A DNA stretch of 64,000 nucleotides from DSWT01 sp035373625 (GTDB lineage: Bacteria; Chloroflexota; Anaerolineae; B4-G1; SLSP01). Below are positions 51,395 to 60,169 of the stretch, piece after piece (the first letter of the stretch is position 1; every line of letters begins with the position of its first letter). The stretch spans positions 1-64,000 of the forward strand of contig DAOSNS010000022.1 in the NCBI GenBank assembly GCA_035373625.1, read 5' to 3'. Under the pieces are notes generated by a model. That model did not search any database. It was given only the letters and a program-made list of their open reading frames with translations, and was not told the DNA's origin. The translations under genes and the position numbers were made by a program.

Positions 51395-52459
51395 TCACTT
51401 CTTGTGCAATTCACGCAAGAACGCTTCCGCTTCCTCCGGCGTCAATTGTTCATTGACGATATAGAACAGAAAGCCTTTGCCGCCGAGTTCTTTCTGGATG
51501 GTGAACGCACCTTTGCAATCCACGTAGACCTGGCAGAGTTTGCCGCCGTCGCGGATGCGCTTGAGCAACGGAAGCCAGCCGTCGGCGAGCGGTTGACCGT
51601 CGCCGGGCTGCCACTGGATGCCACGCAGTCGCTCGATGCTCAGCAGGTGATCCAGGTGGGGAATTTCGCCTTTGCCGTCCAGATGATAGAAACCGTAGTC
51701 CAGATGATCACAGCAGGCGACCAGGTCGGGCATGACAAACCGCTTGAACATGCGCGGCGAGATCATATATGAGAAGTCGCATTGCAGCATGTACCCCTTG
51801 CCCGGCGACCAGCACGGCCCCCAGCAGGCATTGCCGCGCCCCACGACACTGGTGATTGCATAGAACTCATCGTAGTAGCGCAGCCAGAGCGGGGTGATTT
51901 CACGCACCAGCCGATCTACCTCCTCCGGTGCGTCAATCAGGTCAAGCAGCAGCTTCTCCGAGCCGCGCAGGCTGGCGAGGATATCCAGGTTGCCACCGAT
52001 GTCGGTGATGCCGACGAGCACATGGTCGCCCCAACGTTCGACGGCTTGCTGCGTCGTTTCGCGCACGCGCCGGAGCCAGGGATTATCGGGATCGTAGGCC
52101 AGATGGATGTCCTCCAGCCGTTCGACGCCTTCAAGGGGCCAGAACCAGGTTGTATCCGGCGTCCACGAGACGCGCGATTCCAAGAAGGCAGCCATCACCC
52201 CCGGCCCGAAGTTCACCCACCATTTGGGATAGGCATCGCCGAGCCAATGCGTGACTTCGAGGATGCGTTCCCAGTTGTCGAGGATTTGTTCCACCGGGGT
52301 ATCCAGGCCGTATTTGCTGAACTGTGACCAGTCGGCTTCGACCGGATCCGTGATTTCCAGCACCACCAGGGGACGTTCCAGCTCCCCGGCCCACCAGGCA
52401 TTCCAGTCGCGCGCAATGCGCTCCCAGTCCGATTCGGTAAAGCGGATGTTGATCGTCAT
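51395..52459 (-). CDS. URO-D-superfamily protein 1
   Basis: The 354-residue protein resembles the uroporphyrinogen decarboxylase/MtaA superfamily: an alpha/beta barrel with ISPRMFKRFVMPDL, FYHLDGKGEIPHLDHLL and RGIQWQPGDGQP. True HemE activity is unlikely, since the usual N-terminal HemE motifs are not visible and three divergent copies occur here. Relatives transfer methyl groups from corrinoid proteins. GGAGGG lies before the ATG at 52459; the extension to 52516 translates a word repeat. It lies 27 bp before the MDR gene. Confidence 0.8.
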   Translation of the reverse strand: MTINIRFTESDWERIARDWNAWWAGELERPLVVLEITDPVEADWSQFSKYGLDTPVEQILDNWERILEVTHWLGDAYPKWWVNFGPGVMAAFLESRVSWTPDTTWFWPLEGVERLEDIHLAYDPDNPWLRRVRETTQQAVERWGDHVLVGITDIGGNLDILASLRGSEKLLLDLIDAPEEVDRLVREITPLWLRYYDEFYAITSVVGRGNACWGPCWSPGKGYMLQCDFSYMISPRMFKRFVMPDLVACCDHLDYGFYHLDGKGEIPHLDHLLSIERLRGIQWQPGDGQPLADGWLPLLKRIRDGGKLCQVYVDCKGAFTIQKELGGKGFLFYIVNEQLTPEEAEAFLRELHKK

Positions 52460-52469
52460 ACAAGGCCCT

Positions 52470-52550
52470 CCAAAATGGCAAATGGCGAATAGCAAATGGC
52501 AAATGGCAAATGGCAAATACTGAATGACGATTTGCCATTTGCCATTTGCA
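52470..52550. repeat. Facing GCAAATGG word arrays
   Basis: GGCAAATGGCAAATGGCAAA on the left is the reverse complement of TTTGCCATTTGCCATTTGC on the right. It gives a long hairpin between two URO-D genes, ending at the stop of one and close to the ribosome site of the other. Confidence 0.8.
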
Positions 52551-52552
52551 GT

Positions 52553-53662
52553 TTAGTACCGACATTCTTCCTGCACTACCTGCATGAGCCAGCGCATGCG
52601 GCCTACGCCGGTGCCGGCGGCAAGGGAGCCGGCGGTGGTGATTTCCAGGCCACCGGTCGCGCCGGCTTTGTGAAAATCGCTGATGACGCGCTGGCGGATC
52701 TCCTCCGGGCTACCATTGCGCAGGAGCATGGGCGGCAGTTGGCCGTGGATGTAGGCGTCGGGCATTTTTTCGCGGATGAGGGCGGCGTCCACAGTTGGGC
52801 CATAGTTGACGGCGCGGATGCCGAGTTCGTATTGCATATCCAGCAGGTGCCCCATGGCGCTGTCGGAGTGCTGGTAACGGCGGGCGTTGCCTGGGGCCAT
52901 GGCTTCGAGCACGCGCTGTAGCACCGGGAAGCAGTACTCGCGGTAGAGTTTGCGGTTGAAGAGTGCGGAGTTGTCGTCGGTGATCCACCAGCCCGGTTCG
53001 TCGTTGCCGCTGAACTCGCGCAACACGGTGTTGAACTCGACCATTTTTTCCGCCAGAATATCGCGGAAGCGGTGCATGAGATCGGGGTAGTCGTAAATCC
53101 AGTAGAAGACGGTCTCCGGTTTGAGCACGGATGTCATAATCGTCGCCGGGCCGCGGCTGCCCGTGCCGAGTCTGGGCAACGGCTTGCCGGCGGCCTTGCG
53201 TGCTTCCCATTCCGCCAGATATGGCGCCGGCAGCGCCCAGGTACGCATATCCGTCGCTTCGGCCTCGTCGAGGATGCGTGCAAATTCATCGGGGTTATCC
53301 GTCGCAGGGGTGAGCCAGGGTGTGCTGCCTTCGTGATAGGTGAAGTAGCAATGGAAGAGGTTTTCGATGCGGCACGGCTCGTTTTCCCAGGTATCCTCAT
53401 TGAAAAAGGCGCGCCCCACATATTCCTGGGTGATAGCATTGACCTCACGGTGCAGCGCGTTACGGTAGTCCGTGTCTTGATAGTAACGCAACGTCGAAGG
53501 GACGCGCATAAATTCAAAGACCCAGTGATCGTCGGGCGAGAACGACAATGCGCAGCGCGGCTTCTGGGTGGTAAAGGCCTGACAGCGCGCGTTTTCTTCC
53601 CAGAACGCCGCCACGTCCAACGATTTCGTCAGTTCCATAAATTCAGGTTCGATGATAGGCAT
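52553..53662 (-). CDS. URO-D-superfamily protein 2
   Basis: The 369-residue protein is a second, divergent URO-D/MtaA-like barrel with GPATIMTSVLKPETVFYW, YREYCFPVLQRVLEAM, and the late HGQLPPMLLRNGSPEEI followed by GGLEITTAGSLAAGTG, a region typical of the superfamily. GAGG lies eight bases before the ATG at 53662. It is the gene after the flavin-reductase-like gene in transcription order. Its substrate is unknown. Confidence 0.8.
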   Translation of the reverse strand: MPIIEPEFMELTKSLDVAAFWEENARCQAFTTQKPRCALSFSPDDHWVFEFMRVPSTLRYYQDTDYRNALHREVNAITQEYVGRAFFNEDTWENEPCRIENLFHCYFTYHEGSTPWLTPATDNPDEFARILDEAEATDMRTWALPAPYLAEWEARKAAGKPLPRLGTGSRGPATIMTSVLKPETVFYWIYDYPDLMHRFRDILAEKMVEFNTVLREFSGNDEPGWWITDDNSALFNRKLYREYCFPVLQRVLEAMAPGNARRYQHSDSAMGHLLDMQYELGIRAVNYGPTVDAALIREKMPDAYIHGQLPPMLLRNGSPEEIRQRVISDFHKAGATGGLEITTAGSLAAGTGVGRMRWLMQVVQEECRY

Positions 53663-53748
53663 TGTTTTTTCCTCAAAAAGGTAAGTATTTGAAGGTATGT
53701 GATCAGGGATTGGGATCAGGAAAGTATATCCGGTTCTTCTCCTAATCC

Positions 53749-54324
53749 CTACTCCCGAATCACCGTTTTGCCGATTTCGAACGCCGGTCCCAGGTATTCG
53801 CCCACGCCGTAGTATCCGCCGTCGTCGGGTGCCCAGAGGATGGGACGGATTTTCTGGACGGAGAGCTTGCCGTCGGCGTCGAAGACGTCCACGTCGGCCT
53901 TGATGTCGAGGATTTCGCCGACAAAGAGGGTATGCAGGCCGATTTCGAGCGTGTGCAGCAGCTTACATTCCAGCGCCATCGGGAATTCGGCGACGTAGGG
54001 GGCGTCCACCAGTTCGCTCTTGACCGGCGTGAGGCCGGCGGCGGCGAATTTGTCCACGTCGCGCCCGGAAACCAGACCCACGTAATCCGCCTCTTTGACG
54101 TACCGCTCCGAGGCGATGTTGACGGTGAAGGCGCCACGCGCAACGATGTTGCCGTAGGTGTACGTCGCCTTGCGCAGCGAGACGGAAACACACGGGGGCC
54201 GCGAGCAGCAAATGCCACCCCAAGCCGCTGCCATTAAATTGGGTTTGCCCGCGTCGTCGTAGGTGCCGACGATGAAGACGGGCGTGGGATAGACGATTGT
54301 TTTTGCGCCACGAGATGTTTTCAT
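53749..54324 (-). CDS. Flavin reductase-like FMN-binding protein
   Basis: The 191-residue protein belongs to the flavin reductase/split-barrel FMN family: YPTPVFIVGTYDDAG, AAWGGICCSRPPCVSVSLRK, and FTVNIAS are the usual blocks. Two adjacent cysteines (in GGICCSRPP) are notable. It may supply reduced flavin or act on a flavin-linked substrate for the neighbouring enzymes. GGGAGGAG precedes the ATG. A GATTGAAG-type word element lies directly upstream. Confidence 0.85.
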   Translation of the reverse strand: MKTSRGAKTIVYPTPVFIVGTYDDAGKPNLMAAAWGGICCSRPPCVSVSLRKATYTYGNIVARGAFTVNIASERYVKEADYVGLVSGRDVDKFAAAGLTPVKSELVDAPYVAEFPMALECKLLHTLEIGLHTLFVGEILDIKADVDVFDADGKLSVQKIRPILWAPDDGGYYGVGEYLGPAFEIGKTVIRE

Positions 54325-54426
54325 GGATCTCCTCCCTTAAGAACAGAGATTGAAGATTGAGAATTAGATTAGGATACTGCTCAATCCCCTCAGTGCTTTC
54401 TGTGGTTAAAAATAGGCCAGCAACAC

Positions 54427-56145
54427 TCAACAGGAAGACTGTTCAAGATCGGCCGGCAGGGTAAAGTAGAAACGACTTCCCTGCCCCGGGTGGCTTTCCA
54501 CGCCGACTTGCCCGCCCAGGCGCGTCACGATGCGCTGGACGATGGAGAGTCCCAGACCGTAACCTTCCCCACGGGTTTGATGAAGACGGGTGAATTGGGT
54601 AAAGAGTTGCGCCTGTTGTTCTTCCGGGATACCGGGCCCATTATCCTGTACCCAGCAACGGACCATGCCGCCGTCAGACACCTCACATCCGGCGACGATC
54701 TGCGGTGGGATGTTTTCTTCGGGCCGTCCGCCGTATTTCGCCGCGTTGCTCAGATAGTTCACCCACACCTCTTCAATCCAGGGTGCATAACCTACGGCAA
54801 CCGGCCACGTTGCTGGTAAAGTCAGGGTCGCGCCGGTGCTGGCGAACAGGGCCTCCAGACGCGCTTGCGCCTCGGCCAAAATCACTTCCATATCCAACGG
54901 GGTACAGGGGACGGAGGCCGATTTGCGCACACTGGCCAGGAGCAACAGTTCATTAACGATGCTGTTGATCTTCTCGCCGGATTTTATAATCCATTGTACG
55001 CTCTGTCGGATTTTTTCCGGCGGCCAGTCCGCTCCATATTCGTCCAGCAATTGCGCAAACCCCAACAGTGAAGTCAAGGGGTTCTTCAAATCGTGGGCGA
55101 CGGTGTGGGCAAAAGCATCCAGTTCGGCGTTGCTGGCTTCAAGTTCACGGGTGTATGCCTGAAGCGTCGTCTGGGCTTGCTTGCGCTCGGCGATCTCTTG
55201 TTGCAAATCCAGCGACATGCGCGCCTGATGCAGACCGATCGCCAGCGTGATGGCAACCTGGGTTACCAGTTCTATATGCTCATCGTTAAAGGCATGAGGA
55301 CGGTCGGCTTCCACTTGCAGTGCCCCGATGATGTCCTGTTGGAAGGGCAAAGGCAAGGATATGTACGCGCGGGTTCCCTCGGCATACAGGCGTTCCTGTA
55401 ATGGCGTGCGCGGTGAGAGTTCCTCTAGATCCGGAACGGCCTGGCGGCGAGAAAGCGTTTGTATGTCCAGGGGATCATAAGACTCACCGATCCGCGACCT
55501 GACGCTAAGGCTGCCAACGGCTTCGATGACCAGGATTGTGGGCGCGTCGCCGGCGCGGAATTCGAGGACTGTGACCCGCTGACAGTCCAAAGCCTGTCGT
55601 AGACGGGTAGCTGCAATGGCAGCGATGGATTCAGGCGTCGGCACCCCCAGGATCGCCATATCCAATTCGTGCAGTAGTCGCATCTGGGCTTCGACGCGCT
55701 GCCGCTCGGCGATTTCACGTTCCAACCGCATATTTTGGATTTGCAGTTGATGTTGCGCTTCACGGAGTTTGATGTGGGTAGCAATGCGCGCCAGAACTTC
55801 TTCGACCCGAAAAGGTTTGGTGATGTAATCCACCCCGCCGGCCTGAAACGCGGTCACTTTATCTTGCGTGGTATCCAGCGCGCTGAGGAAGATCACCGGA
55901 ATATCTTTGGTGATGGGATCGGCCTTGAGTTGTGCGCATGTCGCATAACCGTCCATTTCCGGCATCATCACATCCAACAAAATGAGTGTTGGGGGATCAA
56001 GGTGCGCTGCCTGGATCGCCAGCGCGCCGCTATTGACTGCACGCACCTGGTATTTATAGTACGTGAGTAATTGCACGAGCAAACGCAAGTTTTGTGGCTC
56101 GTCATCAACAATCAGAATGTTAGCCGGTAGGGATTCTTCAGACAT
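54427..56145 (-). CDS. Hybrid receiver-GAF-histidine kinase
   Basis: The protein is about 572 residues: an N-terminal receiver (D58 in LILLDVMMPEMDG, acidic D14-D15), a coiled coil, a GAF domain (about 150-310), a second coil, a HisKA domain with AHTVAHDLKNPLTSLLGF (His near 349) and an HATPase domain (NYLSNAAKYGG, DNGPGIP, GYGLGLSIV). It has no membrane segment. Receiver-first kinases of this type often sit at the end of a phosphorelay. The ATG at 56145 is preceded by GGGG; a GTG six bases earlier is possible. It interrupts the metabolic cluster on the same strand. Confidence 0.9.
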   Translation of the reverse strand: MSEESLPANILIVDDEPQNLRLLVQLLTYYKYQVRAVNSGALAIQAAHLDPPTLILLDVMMPEMDGYATCAQLKADPITKDIPVIFLSALDTTQDKVTAFQAGGVDYITKPFRVEEVLARIATHIKLREAQHQLQIQNMRLEREIAERQRVEAQMRLLHELDMAILGVPTPESIAAIAATRLRQALDCQRVTVLEFRAGDAPTILVIEAVGSLSVRSRIGESYDPLDIQTLSRRQAVPDLEELSPRTPLQERLYAEGTRAYISLPLPFQQDIIGALQVEADRPHAFNDEHIELVTQVAITLAIGLHQARMSLDLQQEIAERKQAQTTLQAYTRELEASNAELDAFAHTVAHDLKNPLTSLLGFAQLLDEYGADWPPEKIRQSVQWIIKSGEKINSIVNELLLLASVRKSASVPCTPLDMEVILAEAQARLEALFASTGATLTLPATWPVAVGYAPWIEEVWVNYLSNAAKYGGRPEENIPPQIVAGCEVSDGGMVRCWVQDNGPGIPEEQQAQLFTQFTRLHQTRGEGYGLGLSIVQRIVTRLGGQVGVESHPGQGSRFYFTLPADLEQSSC

Positions 56146-56173
56146 AGGCACCCCGATAATGTTTTTTTACCGC

Positions 56174-56371
56174 TCATCCCCTAGATAGCGTAGGATGGTC
56201 GCCGGTGTCACCGGAGAGGGGATAGGTCGCAGAATGTTCAAGGTCCTCCGGGTCGGCGATGTTCCAGTTGCGGTTGGGAATGATGTTAAGCGCAGCAACA
56301 TCTTTGCCGATGAGCAAATCCGGCAATTTCGATAGCCTGCTCGTCCACCGAGGTTCCAGTGGGTTGTTCAT
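56174..56371 (-). pseudogene. Short coupled frame, probably the remnant of a larger gene
   Basis: A 65-codon frame starts with an ATG that overlaps the stop of the URO-D gene (ATGA). Residues about 15-40 read DLLIGKDVAALNIIPNRNWN, which looks like real protein sequence. The last 25 codons are unremarkable and overlap a CCGGTG/CACCGG hairpin. I do not recognise the family. The coupling suggests a once longer gene in this operon that has lost most of its length. Confidence 0.4.
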
Positions 56372-57540
56372 CCAAACGCCTTTCGCATTCTATCGCAATA
56401 ATACTGCACATTTTCCCATTTTGCATCAGGCGCAAGCCGGTGATCGGGGCAGGGGATGTAGCCGCCGAGTTCGACCAGCGGCTTGAGGCGTTCGATTTCA
56501 GCGTCCACAGCGGCGTAGTCGCGGCTGAAGACGACCTTGTCCATCCCGCCGACGCCGCGCAACGCTCGCCCATATTGTGCTCGCCACGGCGCAATGCTCG
56601 CTCGCCACGTCCCCACCTCGATGGGGAACATCGTGTTGACGCCATTCTCCAGCCACACCGGGACGAGTTTGGTCACATCCCCGTCACTGTCGAGTGAGAC
56701 AGTGTCTATGCCGTAGTTGTTGAGCAGGTCGGTGATACGTTTGTAGTGGTGCCCCGTCATCCGGCGGAACGTGCGCGGGCTGATGAGCGGTCCACTCTTG
56801 AAGGAGATGTCTTCCCAGAAATGCGCGAAGTCGAACGGGGCCGGGCCGCCGTTGGGGCATACCAGCTCCAACGTCGTTTTGGTGGTCTGATAGCACAACT
56901 CGGCGGTGACGTCCACGATTTCTTGCAACAGATCCGGGTCATCCGCCAGCATATACGAAAGGCCGACAATGCCGATCCAATCGCGGATAACGCCGAACAG
57001 GCTGCCGACGTAAATGCCGTAAGGATTCGTCCATGCGCCACGGCGCAGGTAATCCAGCCCGCCTTGATCGAAGCGCACCATCTCGCCGTCGCAGTTGACC
57101 CAGGCATGGGTGACGCGCTCGATGTTGTACTGTAGCCGGGGGAGGTAATGCGTTTCCCACGCGGCACGGTCTTTGAGCAGATGTTCGATTTCCTGAGGAA
57201 TCGAGATGGCGTCGTCTTTTTGCAGAATGATCACACCCTCATCGTTTTGAACGTGCCGTGAACCGTCGGGGAACTCGCGGATCACTTTGGTCTCGAAGGG
57301 CGGGGACAGGCGTGTGGCCGGGCCGAAACAGGTGCTCCAGTTGAAGTCGAAGCCGAGTTTCGCAGCGATGACGGCATCCGTGGGATTGCCGTCACCCCAG
57401 GTGTGTGCCTCTTCCCAGGTAATGTGGCCCTCGGCAGCCCACTTGTACAGCGTCTCATTCCAATAACCGAAGTAGACGAGGGGCATCCGGTCGTAGTTCT
57501 GATAGTGCAAGATAGCGTGGACACGTTCGCGATTGTTCAT
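56368..57540 (-). CDS. URO-D-superfamily protein 3
   Basis: The 390-residue protein starts MNNRERVHAILHYQNYDRMP, the characteristic N-terminus of URO-D/MtaA-like proteins. It continues with SGPLISPRTFRRM, DTVSLDSDGDVTKLVPVWLE and GVNTMFPIEVGTW, the usual C-terminal barrel blocks. GGGGGAG lies before the ATG at 57540. It follows the restriction-enzyme remnant by 17 bp. The methyl-donor or substrate is unknown; corrinoid proteins are not seen in the window. Confidence 0.85.
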   Translation of the reverse strand: MNNRERVHAILHYQNYDRMPLVYFGYWNETLYKWAAEGHITWEEAHTWGDGNPTDAVIAAKLGFDFNWSTCFGPATRLSPPFETKVIREFPDGSRHVQNDEGVIILQKDDAISIPQEIEHLLKDRAAWETHYLPRLQYNIERVTHAWVNCDGEMVRFDQGGLDYLRRGAWTNPYGIYVGSLFGVIRDWIGIVGLSYMLADDPDLLQEIVDVTAELCYQTTKTTLELVCPNGGPAPFDFAHFWEDISFKSGPLISPRTFRRMTGHHYKRITDLLNNYGIDTVSLDSDGDVTKLVPVWLENGVNTMFPIEVGTWRASIAPWRAQYGRALRGVGGMDKVVFSRDYAAVDAEIERLKPLVELGGYIPCPDHRLAPDAKWENVQYYCDRMRKAFG

Positions 57541-57557
57541 AGAGTAGTCTCCCCCGG

Positions 57558-58103
57558 TCAAGCAATCAAGTCGAAGGGCAAATCGCTGATGTCGCGCAGG
57601 CGCTTACCATCAACCAGCGTTGTCAGCATATCCATTTGATCAATGTTGTTGGTTTCCACAATGGCTGCCTGTAATTCGGGTAACGCGAAGTGATAGACGC
57701 AATCGAGGTCTCCTGTCCCCAAGGCCAAAGAGGCAATCCGTGTAGGCAAAGGTTCGGCAGTGACTGCGGCGATATGTGGCGTGTGGCCTTTGCGGTTCCG
57801 AATTAAGTTGAGCGCCTCAGTACGGGCATTTTGTCCCCGATCGCTACGCAAAGTCCATTTGCATGAAATGCTTGCATGGAGGATGTAGGGCGCGCGTGCC
57901 TCGTTGCCTTCTCTCAAGGGTGTTAGCAGGGCAATTGGGTCTTCTGGTGAAATCAACGTCTGGTAGTGGAAGTTGTGAGAAGCGTAGCTGCTGTCCGCGT
58001 CATGAAAATCCAGGTCTTCCTGCAGGAGCGCGACTAAACTTTCCCGACAGGGTAATTGTCGGGTCGTTGGCTCCAGGATCATGAGCGGCAGTTGTAATAT
58101 CAC
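57558..58103 (-). pseudogene. 3' part of an NgoMIV-type restriction endonuclease gene
   Basis: From about residue 51 the frame matches the C-terminal half of NgoMIV-type type II endonucleases very closely, including LHASISCKWTLRSDR, LNLIRNRKGHTPHI and LGTGDLDCVYHFAL. S80, K82 and E96 have the spacing of the NgoMIV active-site residues Ser185, Lys187 and Glu201. The N-terminal half, with the other acidic residues, is missing; only 181 codons remain of about 286. The first 50 residues do not match. The GTG start overlaps the stop of the dehydrogenase gene, so a truncated protein could still be made. No methyltransferase partner is seen. Confidence 0.75.
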
Positions 58104-59170
58104 TGGTTCTCACTTCCAATCTGGATCATCGCCCGCAGCACACCATCCTTGTACCCGGCGACCAGCTCGAACGCCTCACCGACACGTTCCAGCGGGAAGT
58201 GATGCGTCGCCAGCGGTTTGATGTCCACGATGCCCTTGCTTACCATGCGAATGGCGCGCGGATACGTATGCTTCATCCGCCGCACCAGCTTGATGGTGAG
58301 ACCCTTGCGCCGCACGACCGAAGCATTCATCGTCATCGTGTCGTCGGCGGGGATGCCCACCACGACGACCTTGCCGCCGGGGCAGGTGACGCGCGCGGCC
58401 TGATCGGGCGTTGCGTGCGCGCCGGCGGCCTCGAACGCCACATCCACACCGCGCCCATCCGTCGCGCGCATGATCGCCGCGACAATGTCCTCTGTCTTGG
58501 GATCGAAAACCGCGTCGGCGGCATAGTCCAGCGCGAACTGCCGCCGGTGCGCCAAAGGCTCGGTCATGTAGATGGCGCCTGCGCCCGCGGCTTTGGCCAC
58601 CGCAGCCGTCAGCAGGCCGATCGGTCCGGCGCCGAGGATGGCAACCGTCTGCCCAACCTTGAGGTGCGCTAGGTCTACGGTGTGAATGGCGACGCCGAGC
58701 GGCTCCAGCAGCGCGCCGTCGTCTGTGCTGAAGCCCTCCGGCAGCGGGAAGCAGTTTTCGGCGGGCATGACGGCATACTCGGCGAGCACCCCATCAATCG
58801 GCGGGGTACCGCAAAAGCGCACATGCGGACAGATGTTGGGGTGGCCGCGCTGACAGAACTCACACACGCCACAGGGGATTGCCGGTTCCACGGCGACCAG
58901 TTGCCCCAGGCGCAGACCGTGGTGATCTTCGACACCCGGCCCGAATCCGGCGATCCATGCCGAAAACTCGTGACCCATCGTGATCGGCTCCTTCACAATC
59001 GCGTCGCCGATGCCGCCTTCGAGGTAGTAATGCACATCGGACCCGCACGTGCCTACCGTGGCAATCTTTAACAGGACTTCGCCCGGTCCCGGCTTGGGAA
59101 TCGGCGCGCGCTCCACACGCAAATCCCGAATTCCGTACAAGCGGGATGCGAGCATTGTTTTTTCTGACAT
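58100..59170 (-). CDS. Zinc-dependent MDR dehydrogenase (sorbitol dehydrogenase-like)
   Basis: The 356-residue protein has the catalytic zinc ligands C42 (GTCGSDVHYYLEGG) and H67-E68. The structural zinc cysteines are C100, C103, C106 and C114, and the Rossmann motif reads ILGAGPIGLLTAAVAKAAG. The YxxGxxG-type segment after CGSDVH favours polyol dehydrogenases such as sorbitol or xylitol dehydrogenase. GGAGG lies six bases before the ATG. It heads the URO-D cluster together with the PPOX-class gene. Confidence 0.9.
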   Translation of the reverse strand: MSEKTMLASRLYGIRDLRVERAPIPKPGPGEVLLKIATVGTCGSDVHYYLEGGIGDAIVKEPITMGHEFSAWIAGFGPGVEDHHGLRLGQLVAVEPAIPCGVCEFCQRGHPNICPHVRFCGTPPIDGVLAEYAVMPAENCFPLPEGFSTDDGALLEPLGVAIHTVDLAHLKVGQTVAILGAGPIGLLTAAVAKAAGAGAIYMTEPLAHRRQFALDYAADAVFDPKTEDIVAAIMRATDGRGVDVAFEAAGAHATPDQAARVTCPGGKVVVVGIPADDTMTMNASVVRRKGLTIKLVRRMKHTYPRAIRMVSKGIVDIKPLATHHFPLERVGEAFELVAGYKDGVLRAMIQIGSENQ

Positions 59171-59199
59171 TGTTTTCCTCCGTGATTGGTAATCGGTGA

Positions 59200-59262
59200 T
59201 TGGGAATTGGTAACGAGTAACCAGTAACCAGTAACCAGTAACCAGTAACCAGTAACCAGTTA
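59200..59262. repeat. GTAACCA 7-bp word array
   Basis: Seven or more copies of AGTAACC/GTAACCA in tandem, flanked by GATTGGGAATTGGTAAC. This is the same vocabulary as 6360-6515 in reverse orientation. It lies upstream of the ribosome site of the dehydrogenase gene on the minus strand. Confidence 0.85.
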
Positions 59263-59293
59263 CCGGCTGCCAACCCCGTCTACTGTCTACCGT

Positions 59294-59728
59294 CTACCAG
59301 ACTTTCACAAACTCTGGTGTCACCCTGATAATCAAATTCTCCGGCGAATTGGCCCACTCCTGTGGATCGGGGGCCAGGACGCCTTCGGGGCCGAGGTAAC
59401 GCGCATAGATGTGCAGTGCCATGTCGCGCACGAAGTCGCGGGGTTCGGTGATCAGCTCTGCGGTGCCCTCGAAGAGCACGGCGGAGACACCGTTGATGCT
59501 CTCGGCCACGTCCACGACGACGGCGCACCTGGGATTGGCGCGTAGCTCGCCGATCTTGCGTGTGCTCTCGTAGGAGCTGATCCACAACGTCTCGCCGTCC
59601 CAGTCATACCACACAGGAACCACATGCGGCTGCAATGTGTCCGGCGAGGCCGTGGCAAACCGCGCCAAAAGCGGCGCAGCCAGGAAAGCAGCGATTTTGG
59701 CTTTTTGTTCAACGGGTAATGCGATCAT
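59294..59728 (-). CDS. PPOX-class split-barrel flavin/F420-binding protein
   Basis: The 144-residue protein resembles pyridoxamine-phosphate-oxidase-like or F420-dependent reductases: ARFATASPDTLQPHVVPVWY, TLWISSYESTRKIGELRANP and FEGTAELI follow the usual strand order. Cofactor (FMN, F420 or heme) cannot be decided from sequence alone. GGGAG lies seven bases before the ATG, after a short TAGTC-word element. It is the first gene of the minus-strand cluster. Confidence 0.82.
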   Translation of the reverse strand: MIALPVEQKAKIAAFLAAPLLARFATASPDTLQPHVVPVWYDWDGETLWISSYESTRKIGELRANPRCAVVVDVAESINGVSAVLFEGTAELITEPRDFVRDMALHIYARYLGPEGVLAPDPQEWANSPENLIIRVTPEFVKVW

Positions 59729-59959
59729 TCGTTTCTCCCTCGAAAATAGTCACATAGTCATTAGTCTTGTCGTCGAATCGCCAATTTTCGTCCTCGTTGG
59801 TGTGGCTTGCCACATGGCGACTCCTCAGAAAATAAACCGCTGATCTCGCTAATCTACGCGAATCTTTTCAGAAAAATCAGCGAAGATTCGCGTGATTCGC
59901 GGTTATAATTTCCGCCCTTCTTGAGCGAAATCCCCCATGGAGTTTCCTTTGATTCCTTA

Positions 59960-60130
59960 TCATTCCAGAATCTTCAACGCCTCTTGCCGCATAAACTCGC
60001 CAATCAAGTGCGGCTTATGCTCGGCCTTTGCAATGACTTCCGCCGCACGGATATGGACTTCCATGGTCCACCGCTCGTTGCGATCTTCCTGCGTTGCCGC
60101 TAGCCGGCCAGCCGTTGCATCAAGGTCATT
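59960..60130 (-). pseudogene. Short coding remnant in the spacer before the ATPase gene
   Basis: An open frame of 56 codons ends with EVHIRAAEVIAKAEHKPHLI, then a helical end (EALKILE) and TGA. It has protein-like composition but no convincing start or ribosome site, and a stop lies just upstream. It is probably the 3' end of a lost gene. The rest of 59745-60169 contains a short TAGTC-word array (59745-59780) and nothing else recognised. Confidence 0.35.
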
Positions 60131-60169
60131 TTACTGTAACCTGAAGGAAAATCAACGCCATATCATCCT

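Noticed and set aside
51395..57540. HemE (heme synthesis) for the three URO-D-like proteins
   Set aside because: Three divergent copies, no other heme genes and lack of the usual HemE N-terminal motifs make an ordinary heme role unlikely.
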